Assembly: GCA_003116975.1 (NCBI GenBank)
Contig: BGKB01000190.1
Span: 62,001-126,000 of the forward strand
Reading direction: 5' to 3'
From: Aurantiochytrium sp. KH105
Lineage: Eukaryota > Sar > Bigyra > Thraustochytrida > Thraustochytriidae
Length of the DNA: 64,000 bases
Shown here: positions 47,425 through 57,605 of the stretch, in pieces
Layout of the letters: every line of letters starts with the position of its first letter
Position numbering within the stretch: the first letter of the stretch is position 1
The notes under the pieces: model-generated
The model's input: only the letters and a program-made list of their open reading frames with translations
The model's database searches: none
What the model was told of the DNA's origin: nothing
Position numbers and translations under genes: made by a program

Positions 47425-47524
47425 GGTGCTTGGTTTCCTCCGCTCGCTCCGTCACCTCGGTCTCCAGCGGCGGTCGTCCACGTCCTCTTGCCTCCGCTAC
47501 GTCTCGTTGTCCCGGCTTCGAGCA

Positions 47525-47576
47525 GGCTCGGCTTGGCTCGGCTTGGCTCGGCTTGGCTTGGCTTGGCTTGGCTTGG
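47525..47576. repeat. Pentanucleotide array GGCTC/GGCTT
   Basis: About ten 5-bp units, GGCTC or GGCTT in mixed order, in the upstream region of the small Cys-rich gene. A related CGGCT array lies at 49830-49858. Confidence 0.85.
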
Positions 47577-47845
47577 GTCGGGTTGGGGTTTTGCTCTCTG
47601 CGCCTCGCTCCCGGACGCCTCACTTTATTTCCTCTTAGTTGTTTATTTACTCAACGCCCGTCCCTCGCTTGTCTCCTGGATGGAAGCGGCCGCTGCTTCC
47701 TGGCCGAGCTGGAGCCGCTTCTGCGCTTCTTTCTTTCTGCACCCCCGCTGGCCGGCGACCATCCAAATCTCCTCCTCCGTCCCTGTCGCCGCGGAAGGAA
47801 TCCGCACGGGGAATCGCGGGATTCGCGAGAGAACAACAGACAGCA

Positions 47846-47861
47846 GCAAGCAAGCAAGCAA

Positions 47862-47922
<61 letters not shown>
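47846..47922. repeat. (CAAG)n tetranucleotide repeat, about 19 units
   Basis: Nearly perfect, with one AAAC interruption. Long enough to be length-variable between strains. Confidence 0.95.
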
Positions 47923-47923
<1 letters not shown>

Positions 47924-48202
47924 CGTGGAGAGGAAGCCGCAAAAGGACCTGGACGGGGAGGACCGAGAGCGGCGCCAGAGAATGCGCGCAGCAGCTGCAG
48001 CAGGTTGTAGTGGCCGGTGGCTGCGTTACTTGAACGAATCATTGAGGGCCACACAGTGCAGGGTCTCGAGATGCAAGGCAGATTCTCAAGATTCGATCCG
48101 AGGTGGACCCGTGTGACCGTTCTGCCGTCCGCGCCCGGCCGTGCGTGAGAGCGTGCATAGAAATACAGCAGAAAGCGACGGAGACAAGGAGAGCGCAAGG
48201 AG

Positions 48203-48252
48203 GGAATGAATGAATGAATGAATGAATGAATGAATGAATGAACGAATGAATG
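48203..48252. repeat. (GAAT)n tetranucleotide repeat, about 12 units
   Basis: Nearly perfect with one GAAC unit near the right end; probably length-variable. Confidence 0.95.
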
Positions 48253-49552
48253 TAAAAGACCACCCTCGGGTCTGCCTACGTTTGAGTCGCCATGGTCGGG
48301 GTCCGCGCCGCCAGCCTCGCCAGCCACACCAGCCACAGCAGACAGGCAGGCAGTGAGTGTGAGAGCGCATCTCCGCGTCGCGCGCCTCGAGATTCGCAGA
48401 TCTAAGACCTACCCCGTATAGATACTATACAGCTGCAGAGACTGCACAGCGTGTCGCCGACCAGTGCAGTCTTGCTGCGAGGACCATCCGTGGCCGTGGC
48501 CGGATTGGTGGTCAACCAAACAAGGGGAGGCCACCAAGTGAGCGCTTTTGGCTGTGAGGGTGGACAAGTCCAGAGCGATTGTATTGGACCTCCGAATCTC
48601 CTCTGTTGGGCGGCCCGCCAGCACAGCAAGCAAGAGAGTGAGCGTGATGGCTTGCAGTCGACAACATTCTTGTCGCGTGACAGTTTTTATGTGGGCAAAA
48701 TACTTCATCAGCAATGTCCGCCTACGCTGGCCTGCAAGGATCTCTCGAAACTCGTGCGAGTGACACGCGCGCATCTCGAGAGGACGCCAAAGTCCAGCTG
48801 GCCACGCGTCCGCGGGAAGAAGTCAGCGCTTGCGGACGCTTTCGATGCGATGGATGGGGCGGCACCTTTTGTCCGCCGAGCGGGGGTGGGTTTACATTAT
48901 TGACATGCACTCTTGCGGGCCGGGTGGCCATAAACCGATTCCCTCAACCCGACCCGTCATGCCTCAGATGCGTCGGCCGCATGATTCTGCGGGGTAAAAT
49001 GAGCATCTGCACGAAGCCACACATTGGCTCAAGCCAAGTTTGGCCTGACATGTTTTGCTTATGACGAGAAGAAAGTAGGGATCCGTGAAGATTTGATCGT
49101 ACGCTTGGACAGATTTAGGCGTGCGCCCTGCGCGAGGGTCTGGCTCACCTTGCGTCGCACCTCTTGCTTCAAAACCGCTTGCGCTCTTTCCTGCAAAGGT
49201 CTGATGGGGTCCCGTGCCATTCCAGTAGAGCATGCATGAAGGAGGTCATGCTTGTAGTGAAGTAAAGATTCGCTTGCCTGCGAGGGCATTGAACATTGTA
49301 AACCAGGACCGATCATCGAACGCCGGAAAGTCTCTTGTGCCGACAACAGGTCCATTGTCAAGGATCGGGCAGAATTCCTTTGCCAGCAAGTTGATTTTTC
49401 TTGAAAACGAAAAGAATTGCGAGCTTGACCGAAACATTTGTTCATTTTTAAAAGTTTCTTGCTTTTTGTTCTTCTTTTCACAATCTACAGCAACAGACCC
49501 TGCAAGTGCCAGTGGCTTGCGGTGCCTGTCATTTTTATAAGCGTCTGTCCAA

Positions 49553-49810
49553 TCAGTTTGGCGGTCGCCTTTCCAGATCGCCGGAGCGAGGACTAATGAG
49601 GTCAAAGCTCGGGTCATCCTTGTACTTGAGAAGCGCCTCGCGAAGATGCTTGTTCTTCTCAGCGCCCTCGCGAATCTGGGTCTTGTACCGGTCCTTGAGC
49701 TGCTCCTCCAGGCCCTCCTGGTCGTAGTCTGGCTTGAGCACGTAGTTAATGAAGCCCAAGCCACCAACGAGCATGACCGTCCATTGGACGCCCTGCCGCG
49801 GGATCTTCAT
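49553..49810 (-). CDS. Small single-span protein, possibly mitochondrial
   Basis: 85 residues. The start ATG at 49810 gives MKIPRQGVQWTVMLVGGLGF. A basic start is followed by one hydrophobic span (about residues 10-25), then a charged helix rich in Glu, Lys and Arg (EEQLKDRYKTQIREGAEKN) and a short polar tail. This single-span, helix-after-membrane layout is common among small inner-membrane proteins and assembly factors of respiratory complexes. I cannot assign a family. Composition and the compact layout support a real gene. Confidence 0.6.
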   Translation of the reverse strand: MKIPRQGVQWTVMLVGGLGFINYVLKPDYDQEGLEEQLKDRYKTQIREGAEKNKHLREALLKYKDDPSFDLISPRSGDLERRPPN

Positions 49811-49829
49811 GCTGCGCACCACCAAGCCC

Positions 49830-49858
49830 TCGGCTCGGCTCGGCTCGGCTCGGCTCGC
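49830..49858. repeat. (CGGCT)n pentanucleotide array
   Basis: About five units, 20 bp upstream of the start codon of the small single-span protein, so within its leader or promoter. Confidence 0.85.
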
Positions 49859-50075
49859 CCGCACGTCGGTCCCCTGCCCGACGCAGCACTGCTTTCTCTC
49901 CCCGAAGACGCGTCAGGCTCGGCGCTCTCGAGTCGAGTCGTGGCGATAGTGACTGCTTTGCTTTGCAGCAGCGACTTGACCACGGCGAGAGTTTTTTTAT
50001 TTTTTTGAGTTTCTTTTGGCTTGGCAAGTTGAGCTTGAAGTTGACCTCGAAGTCGACGAATCGTAGGCCTACGAA

Positions 50076-51188
50076 TTAGTGCGCGACACTGCTTCCCCCC
50101 AGCACTCCGGAGCAATGCAAGTTCGTGCGAGCAGCTTTTGCACTAGACTTTGGCTCGAGCAGAGAAATAATGAGCCGCCGCCAATCGTCACCGTGCCAGC
50201 TCGCGAGGCGGCGTTTGCCGCGAATATGCGCATTATAAGGCTGAGCGAAAAGAACGTGCTCCCAGGGAGGCGGGTGCACGCTGCCCTTGATCTCTGGCCG
50301 GTCGTCGATGAGGATGCGACCGTTCACCACGGTTTTGTCCTTGGTAAGGACGATTTTCTTGATCCATGGTTTGCCAAGGTGCTTCTCCACCCAGGCAAAC
50401 TTTTCCTGTAAAACGTACTGATAATTTGACAATGGCGATGTGCAGAGGATCACATTGATTCCTGGTATGGAGTTCATCGCGCGAACGGCATCTACGCCGC
50501 CGGGGATGGGCGGCAAGTTTGCAAAGAAGCCTCTCCGCTCCGTAATGGTTTTGGCCGAGGCTGCGGCGTTCTCACCCAGCAGCGCGCCGTAGTTATCGCT
50601 CATGTAAAAGCACTTTCGATCTTCGCATAGTACATATATATTTTGGGTGTCAAACGGGGTCACGTGCACTTGCGCAATCATTGTTAGTGTACGGTGGCCA
50701 AAGCGATGCGTTCATCATGGGATCTCGTCACATACCTTGACTCAGATCGAGTTCAGGATGTTCGGGGAACATCTTTTGAAATGCGGTCTTGACAGCAATG
50801 TCAAAGTCGCACAATACGCCGTCCCTGCGAATGTGAAGATGTTCCAGAGCACAAAGGCGCTCGCTGCGTTAGTGATCGACTGCCTCGATGACCTCCTCGA
50901 TAACCCCGCCCCATTTTGCGTTCACACATACATATCCACGAGTACTGTGATGTCTTGACCCGGTGTCATGCCTTCACCTGCGTCAGTTCGACCATCTTCG
51001 TCCTCGTCCTCGCCTCGACGACCCGCGTCCGCATCCTCGAGCTGCTCTGGTCGGACTTGCGCGGAGCGTGTGCCGTCTTGCAAGGTGGCGGCTTCCTGGG
51101 ACGTTTTCGCCTCGCCCCTTCTCGAGGTCTCCTCGTCGACGACCTGGCGCCGCGTGCGTTTGGGCGGTGCAGCGTCCGCGTGCGGCAT
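50076..51188 (-). CDS. NT5C: Cytosolic/mitochondrial 5'(3')-deoxyribonucleotidase, three exons
   Basis: On the minus strand: exon 1 51188-50932, exon 2 50824-50736, exon 3 50620-50076. Both introns start GTATGT; they end CGCAG and CGAAG, and the second has a CTAAC branch-like site. The joined frame is 296 residues. HAD motif I, VLVDMDGVLCDFD, is formed across the first junction, which fixes the splice. Later blocks match NT5C: PPIPGGVDAVRAMN, CTSPLSNYQYV, EKFAWVEKHLGKPW, KDKTVVNGRILIDDRPEIKG and WEHVLFAQPYN. The enzyme dephosphorylates deoxynucleoside monophosphates and balances dNTP pools. The first 73 residues are charged and disordered; Met74 (base 50969) gives 223 residues, close to human NT5C (201), and may be the true start. 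Confidence 0.9.
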
Positions 51189-52786
51189 CTCGAGCGCGCT
51201 GAGGAGGGCGGTTTGAGGGGCGTGCGGTCCCTCGAATGAGTTGCAGCTTTGCAGTCGTGAGGATTCTGCAGCCAGGCGTGCACGCTAGCAAGGCGGCCGT
51301 CCGGCCGGCCCCCCACCCGAGTCTCGCTTGCGCCTGTTACTTACAGGTCGACTCGTTAGTTAGTTCGTTCGTTTGCCGCCGGACCCGCCTTGCCCCACCG
51401 ACTTGCCGCCGCGCGCGGGCTGCTGCTGCTGCTGCTGCTCGCGAGGGGTGGAGCGAAGGGAAGGCCAAGAGAAGAGGAGCGGCGCGCGCTCGTGGAGGAG
51501 GAGCAGCAGGGCAAGACCCCAGGAGGAGCAGAGCCGTCGCGGCAAGAACTCCGAGGTCAAAAACGAACTTCACTTTTTATGGATGGCACTGTTACGCGTG
51601 CACTCACTTGCACCGGCGTGAGCTTGAGCGCTTTCACGAGCTTGAAAGTTGCGAGGCGAGATTTGGAGAGCTTAGCTAGCGCGCTCGACCGAGTAGTGAG
51701 TGCTGCGTGGCGGCTTCCATTTCGTCTCACCTGATCTCATCTGATCTCACTATGATTCGACCGATACGATAGCCCAGCTCGCGCAGGCTCAAGGCGGCTT
51801 GCGGCAGGCTGCAAGAAACGCCGCGCAGCCACGCGCACTCGTTCCAGGTGGCGACGAGTTGGAACACCGAGGCTGACTCGTGTCCGGACCTCTCGCTCGA
51901 TGCGAGAGCAGGCCGGATAGGAACGGCTCTGGCGATCGAGTTGGAGTCCGAATTCCGCCCGCACCGCTGGCCGCAACATCGATCGCTAACCCCAAGTATG
52001 GCCAACTCGCGGCGCGAGGCAAAGCGCGAGATTTTCGCGTTGCTTGACCACCTGAAACTTTCTCTCAATCGGCCAACTGTCTCGATCGGCCGCTGCGACG
52101 CTGGCCGGCAAGATGAGTATGCGGGTGCGAATCAGACCGTTGCTTTGCTTGCTTGCAGTGCAGTGCGGTGAGTGAGTGGACAGCTTTTTGTTCGTACCAT
52201 AGTGAAACGGACCCCGGTGGGGTCCCGCTGTGCGATGGAACAGAGCGGGTTGGCCGAAAGAATGGAAGCAGGTTGGAGAGCATCAGGTTAGGCTGTGTAA
52301 AGCATGGACCCACATCGGCGTCAGTTTTTGAGTCCAGCAACCAAAATTAGACCGGGAAGAACACTGTGGACGCTTCTTGACAACTTGCTAAATCGTCTGC
52401 GACAGGGAAAGCGAGTGCTACCTAGGCCGAGACTGGCACCTTCCTCACACTCGTTTTCTTTGGTATACAAGTGATTATCCACGGTGCGGAGCTCGATTTT
52501 GCTAAAAACCGCCACTTGTCTGTCTCTTTTGCAGTAACCAAGCAACACATTCATAAAATATTTTTCATTTGAGGGCTCGTCCACATCGTTCCTCTCCATG
52601 CGCATGCACAGAGGCAACTTGTAATACTTGCGTAGAGCAAAAGAAAACGCAAATCGTTGATGCCTGTACGACAATCTTTTCCCCCTGCAAACGAGCAGAC
52701 TTGATTGTCGAAAGAATCCTCTTCCTTGACGGCACCACCGACGCGCTTTGCGGAATGGTGACAACGAGCGCGCTCGGAAAACACAA

Positions 52787-52817
<31 letters not shown>

Positions 52818-52884
52818 TTGAACAGAAGGTTGTCATCCGAGAGACATTGACGCAGACTTTACCGCAATACAGAACAATCGAAGG
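51189..52884. other. 1.7-kb intergenic region
   Basis: Upstream of the nucleotidase and downstream of the RING-H2 gene. It contains a CTGCTG run near 51420, CTGATCTCAT-type repeats near 51728, a 7-bp-stem hairpin GGACCCC-GGT-GGGGTCC at 52209-52225, and a (CT)n run. A 171-codon minus frame at 52321-52836 reads through the (CT)n run and is unrecognised, so it is not called. Confidence 0.45.
52787..52814. repeat. (CT)n dinucleotide repeat
   Basis: About 14 CT units in the 3' flank of the RING-H2 gene. Confidence 0.9.
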
Positions 52885-55029
52885 TCAAAGAAACAAGGAG
52901 GACGGGTCTCCTGGGTGCCGTGGGCCGTGCCCATCATCTGAACTTTCGTCGCGCGGCGGCGGCGCGTCGTCCCCACGAACATCTTGCTTGCAAAGAGGAC
53001 AAACTGTTGAACGCTCGAACCACTCATCGATGCAGTCAGCATGAAAGAAATGACTACATGGCAGCTTGCGCAAGATCTCCTCGTCCTCGAAATCACAAAG
53101 GCACACAGGACAAAGCCCCTCATCATCCGCGACCTCATGGAGGTCCGCGTACGCATGCGGGCGACCAGGCGTGAGGTTCACCACTGTCTTTTGCGAACGC
53201 GCCTGAGGTGCATGCATAAATTCGGTGGTCGTCGTATATTTTTCGATTTGTTCAGGAGTGAGAACGTCTGGCTGATTCTGTTCTTCCATGCTCGCCACCA
53301 AAAGCGCAAACGCCTCCTCCTCGCGTCTACGAAGATATCTGAGACGCATGTCATTAAATACCAACAAAAAAGCAATCACAGACGCCACACTGGTTGCCAA
53401 ACCTATTAGCGACATGGGCTCCATGGTCGAGTCCGAAGATCCTGGTGGAAGAGCTGTTGGCCTCGATGTTGGAGACGTTGCAGGACAGTATACGCGCTGG
53501 TCGTCATCACGTGCGCACTCGCAAGAGTCGCACGAGCAGCCTTGACAAACACCATCGCAATCCACTGTATCTGCAGCACAGCAAGTCTTTTGATTCGAGG
53601 CGCTCGTACTGACGCCCGAGAGAATCCTCTTCGCGGCGACGACGTACTCCGCCAACGCGCAAACTCCATTGCAGCCAATGGCGTCGGAGGCGCAACAGGA
53701 GCCTTCGCGGTCCAGCACCGACATTCCGCCGCAGACTCCTGCGCAATCGCGAATAGCGGGCTCACCGGTTGCATCCGCTGCACATGGCGATGCATCTGCA
53801 AGATAATCGAGCGTTGGGCCCGAGAGTGTCGAGCAGAACGTACTCGACACAACGCGTTCGGCAGCGTTGTCGGCGCCTTTGAAGACTAGAGTGATATTGA
53901 CCTCGTCCGTGCTGGACAGAGGACCGCTCGCCAGGGGGCAGGTCACTACTCCGTCTTCCGAAATGCTGGCGGCTTCGTCTGGGTCTCCCGTGACCCGACA
54001 GTATAATTCGATGCCATTCACTTGCGCGCACCCAAGCAGAGCTTCGGGAACGACGAGCTCGATGCTCGAGCCACCGTTAGCCAATGAGGGAACAAGACAA
54101 ATCGTTTCCTCCTCCAAAGTTTCCAAGTTCCAGTCTGGTATGAGACACATGTCCACAGTCGCGCCGGATACAACGTCGACAGGATCGAGAAATGAACCGA
54201 CGGCTTCGGCAGCAGGGTTTGAGTTGAGCAGACTGTTCCATGCTGCCTGAGCGTCAAGCTCTTCAGCTGTCTGTTCCCCAGTCGCGGAGGCATCGAGGCG
54301 ATCCGGGCCACGCAAGCCAGCAAAGAGGCCGCGCTCTCCCAGATAAAGCGTGGTTATGTCCAGCAAAGACTCATACCAAAATCGCAAACGACCATCCCGG
54401 GTAAGCGTGAGTGCGAAGGTGAGTTCCGTAGACTTGATCGTCGCTGCCTCTGAATACGTGTCCGCAAGACCAGTTGGGTCGTAAAACTTGGTTCGCTCCC
54501 AGAGAACCGAAAACACGCCATCACTTGTCCATGTGTAGATGTGAGTGTCCGGTTCTCCCGCTGTCGCGGCTTCGAGGTCGCCCGGCCACAAGTCTGTGGC
54601 AAAGACGCCGATGACGTTGGAAAAGTTGGTCATGCCGAGGCAAGAGCTTGAGCCAGAGCCGCCCAGCGAGGTCGCGTAGGTTCTCTTGCAAGGGTAAGTT
54701 TCCGGCACGAAGGCATCGAGGCTGATGAGGCCATTCGCGTCCACGCCGACGGTTCTTACTCGCGAGTTTCCGTAAAAGGGAAGAGAAAACCCGAGGTCAA
54801 CAAAGTTGGCAAGCCCATCATCGCTGACGCTGGCGAGGTCAGCCAGCACAGGGTCTTCACCCTCATGTAAAGTTTGCAAGGTCCCTGCCAAATTTGCTGC
54901 GCTCTCATTCTGAACCTTGACCAGATACCGGGGGCCGAAGGTTGCTTGTCCGTAGACGCCGCCGGACCCTAGTGCGCTCGCCAGCGTCAGCGCCGCGGCA
55001 AGTCGGAACCACCCCGAGACTTGAAGCAT
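52885..55029 (-). CDS. Type I membrane RING-H2 protein with plexin-like ectodomain
   Basis: 714 residues. The start ATG at 55029 was chosen because it opens a signal peptide (MLQVSGWFRLAAALTLASAL). The ectodomain has an N-terminal segment with LGFSLPFYGNSRVRTVGVDANG, like the NIDO/PLXDC-type fold, and a Cys-rich part with three related blocks (DCAGVCGG, GCNGVCA, DCDGVCQG). One membrane span follows near residue 580 (SLIGLATSVASVIAFLLVF). The cytosolic tail ends in a C3H2C3 RING (about residues 641-682) with the CPVC, HFFHADC, EWF and CPLC pattern. This matches the general plan of membrane RING-H2 ubiquitin ligases such as RNF13/GRAIL-type, but with a different ectodomain. The pathway is not evident. 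Confidence 0.87.
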   Translation of the reverse strand: MLQVSGWFRLAAALTLASALGSGGVYGQATFGPRYLVKVQNESAANLAGTLQTLHEGEDPVLADLASVSDDGLANFVDLGFSLPFYGNSRVRTVGVDANGLISLDAFVPETYPCKRTYATSLGGSGSSSCLGMTNFSNVIGVFATDLWPGDLEAATAGEPDTHIYTWTSDGVFSVLWERTKFYDPTGLADTYSEAATIKSTELTFALTLTRDGRLRFWYESLLDITTLYLGERGLFAGLRGPDRLDASATGEQTAEELDAQAAWNSLLNSNPAAEAVGSFLDPVDVVSGATVDMCLIPDWNLETLEEETICLVPSLANGGSSIELVVPEALLGCAQVNGIELYCRVTGDPDEAASISEDGVVTCPLASGPLSSTDEVNITLVFKGADNAAERVVSSTFCSTLSGPTLDYLADASPCAADATGEPAIRDCAGVCGGMSVLDREGSCCASDAIGCNGVCALAEYVVAAKRILSGVSTSASNQKTCCAADTVDCDGVCQGCSCDSCECARDDDQRVYCPATSPTSRPTALPPGSSDSTMEPMSLIGLATSVASVIAFLLVFNDMRLRYLRRREEEAFALLVASMEEQNQPDVLTPEQIEKYTTTTEFMHAPQARSQKTVVNLTPGRPHAYADLHEVADDEGLCPVCLCDFEDEEILRKLPCSHFFHADCIDEWFERSTVCPLCKQDVRGDDAPPPRDESSDDGHGPRHPGDPSSLFL

Positions 55030-55973
55030 GGTGGCGACGCTTTGGCACGTAAACACGTGCCGTGCACGTGCTGTGCTGGAAGGCCTCCGCCGCGCTCGAC
55101 GCTGCGCTTGCCCTATTCTCCGACTTGACAAGGTCAAGAACCAATATAGAGACAGAGTCAGGCCGCGCGCGGCGCCTAGGCCCGTTCGTGGTCGTCTCGC
55201 GCGCGGCGCCGGCGCCAGGCCGACGTGTGCGCGTGCAAAGGAGATTTACGACGGCTGGTGCCCGATGCACTGCCTTTTTCACTTTCATTTACTCGACCTT
55301 TGCTCAACCTATAGATAGGCCTATACAAGAATGAAAGTGTGCGGGCGTTGAAGTTGACGGTAGACGGAGCTTGAGCTCGCTGTCCTGAACGTGAGCCACT
55401 CTCTCGTCCCTGCGCCTAGAAAGATGGTCCAAATGGTTTGCTCTGTCGGCCTATCTACACCAACCAGGGGTCATTTTTTAAGCTCACGGCTCAACCTTGA
55501 AGGCTCGATCGAACCTGTTTCTGCCCCTTCAAATGACCAAATGCGTCCGTCGCATCACTTCGACATGTAGCGCAGCAAACGTATAGCAAAGGCGATCCCT
55601 TCTCGCCCCAAAGCACCTGCACGCTCTTCCGCAAATTCCGTGCCATGCATGCAGCCGCCAGCGTTTCAGCCTCGACTCGCGTGGCTTGCACCATGGAGAG
55701 AATCCAATCGAGAGAATCACCAAAAAAACGCCCCTAAAATTCGGTTGTTGTGCAGAGTGCGAGCAAATCGCCAAGACCGCGGCGCCAAGACCGCGGCGCG
55801 CAAGCGAGCCGGGCGGAGCAGGGCAGTCGATGCGGGCGCGGCGAGACGCGAGCCGGCAGGGAAGACCACGGCAGAGGTCGCGGCCCAGGTCTGCGCAAGA
55901 GGAGGGGGCGAGCAGCAGCAGCGACAGCAGCAGGCGGAGAAGCCCGTCGTCGAAGACCAAGGCGACACCCGAG
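55030..55973. other. Divergent region between the RING-H2 and Ctr-like genes
   Basis: It contains the two promoters. The right part (from about 55686) is an open frame in phase with the Ctr-like gene, so a longer N-terminus of that protein is possible. No separate gene or tRNA was found; a GGTTCGATC-like motif near 55510 lacks a cloverleaf. Confidence 0.5.
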
Positions 55974-57308
55974 ATGTCGTCAACGTCTGCCGCAGTCGCG
56001 GAGGAACAGAAGGCCCGCAAGGCGCAGGAAGATGCCATGGCGATGAAAATTATGGCCTTCTTCATGCTGATCATCCTCTATTCACTGTACCGCACAAGCG
56101 GTGTGCAGCTTTTCGAAACTAATAACTCCACTTTTTCTAAGCGTGCTTCGGTCAAGAGCGGCAAGACGGCCGAAACGAGCAACAGCATCTACACGCGCCC
56201 GACATGCGTCGATGTCTGCCTTGCTGGCGACCTCGAGTGTCCCAAAGACTGCATGCTCATGCCCAAGGATCGGATGCGCAGATGGCTGGCCAACACATGC
56301 ACGAATTTTGACAAGGACGACTCGTCCGGCTGCTGGTTCTTGGAAGAGTGCAAAAACGCAAAGACCAAGAAGAATTTCTGCAGCACCGAGGCCGTGGCGG
56401 GCACAGTGTGCGGAGCCAAAGACTCGAAGCCCGCAGTTGATGCCCGTGGCGACACCTTTTGCCATGATTACAACAAGCTCTGCATTGAGAACGGGAAGAC
56501 GCTCAAGAAATGTTATATGCACGAGCCACTCTTGGGGCTCCCGTCTCGTTTCGAGGCCGAAGCCGCCATCAAAGATATGTGTGCAACGATGCACATGCCG
56601 GGCTGCTCGTGTGACCACGACGGAAGCTGCCCCCATCCTATTGAACGCTATGCCACCCTCTGCGCACACATGTCCATGCCGCAGTGCAAAATGGTGGAAG
56701 ATACGTGCAAGGCCCTCTCGAGACGCCGATTTGACGAAGACGCGCAATACTTTATGGAAACGCTCAAGTGTCCGCAGCGTATGGATATGGTCCCAGAAAT
56801 GAAAATGTACTTTCATTGGGGCGTCCATGAGTACATCATCTTCGAGTGGCTGGTTCCGCGCAACATCATTGAGTATTTTGCGGCGTGCGCCAGCATTGTC
56901 ATGGCAGGCATCTTTTCAACGCTACTCAAAGGTCTTCGCCACCGTCGTCAGCAGCTCTGGAACGCCTCGCCGCTGGCGATGCATCGGTCGGACCCGAACT
57001 GCGGTCTTGGATTCTCGGGTGCACTATCAGCTCTCGCTAGCATTGCCTTTGACAATTCCGTAGAAGTTCTACCAAGCGGTACTGCGGGTCGTCTTCTCGC
57101 TCGCAATGTGACACGCGCGGGCTTTACATGTGTGATCACCGTGATCGATTACGGGCTCATGCTTCTTGCCATGACCTTTAATGGTGGCTTCTTGCTTTCG
57201 GTCATTCTCTCCTTTGGGCTCGGTCAGGTACTTTATGGCCACTGGTTCCATGATGACATTTTTCTCAAACCGACATCTCGCGACGCGGAGGCCAAGCATG
57301 TGGACTAA
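55974..57308 (+). CDS. Ctr-type copper transporter-like protein with Cys-rich ectodomain
   Basis: 444 residues from the ATG at 55974; an in-phase ATG at 55686 would add 96 basic residues. An N-terminal span (MAFFMLIILYSLYRTSG) precedes an about 230-residue Cys-rich domain with many C-x3-C and C-x5-C pairs. A Met-x-Met/His block then leads into a three-span region like SLC31/Ctr transporters: KMYFHWGVHEYIIFEWLVP, the span EYFAACASIVMAGIFSTLL, then YGLMLLAMTFNGG with the Met-x3-Met pair of the copper path, and a final Gly-rich span ending GQVLYGHW. Ctr proteins are trimeric high-affinity copper(I) importers. The large Cys-rich ectodomain is not usual for the family and may bind metal or ligands. 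Confidence 0.87.
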   Translation: MSSTSAAVAEEQKARKAQEDAMAMKIMAFFMLIILYSLYRTSGVQLFETNNSTFSKRASVKSGKTAETSNSIYTRPTCVDVCLAGDLECPKDCMLMPKDRMRRWLANTCTNFDKDDSSGCWFLEECKNAKTKKNFCSTEAVAGTVCGAKDSKPAVDARGDTFCHDYNKLCIENGKTLKKCYMHEPLLGLPSRFEAEAAIKDMCATMHMPGCSCDHDGSCPHPIERYATLCAHMSMPQCKMVEDTCKALSRRRFDEDAQYFMETLKCPQRMDMVPEMKMYFHWGVHEYIIFEWLVPRNIIEYFAACASIVMAGIFSTLLKGLRHRRQQLWNASPLAMHRSDPNCGLGFSGALSALASIAFDNSVEVLPSGTAGRLLARNVTRAGFTCVITVIDYGLMLLAMTFNGGFLLSVILSFGLGQVLYGHWFHDDIFLKPTSRDAEAKHVD

Positions 57309-57605
57309 AGTTGTACAGTCTTGTGATCTCAGAGTTTTTCGGAAACAACGTTCCAAGGGTGGTACCGAAAGCGTGCAGCGGCCTTTTCGGAAACAAACAC
57401 GTCGATGTCGACGCGATGCGCAAGTCGTCCCTTAAGCCGATGGGATACCCGTAAAAAATTCAAGAATTATTGGGTTACGACGTCGCCTTCCCTGGTAGCC
57501 CTCCTTTGATGGGGCGACGCAATAAATAATTTAGATTTGCCCATCTCGCACGGATGCTCTTCAAGAAAAGGGGGAAGGGGGTGAAGCGTTCGTGATTTTC
57601 TATTA

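Larger units (their letters stand above)
47425..49552. other. 2.1-kb gene-poor, repeat-rich region
   Basis: It contains three simple-sequence arrays (listed separately). Open frames between them are either translated repeats or short and unrecognisable. From about 48600 to 49500 the base composition is less GC-rich, with no coding signal I trust. Confidence 0.5.

Noticed and set aside
47430-48336. Frames across the CAAG array giving repeated KQAS or LACL units
   Set aside because: These are translations of a simple tetranucleotide repeat, not genes; the array is also not a CRISPR (no spacers).
52321-52836. 171-codon minus frame
   Set aside because: It starts inside a (CT)n run and shows no recognisable domain; kept only as a note in the intergenic entry.
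55495-55580. Possible tRNA around a GGTTCGATC motif
   Set aside because: No acceptor stem or A box at tRNA spacing on either strand.
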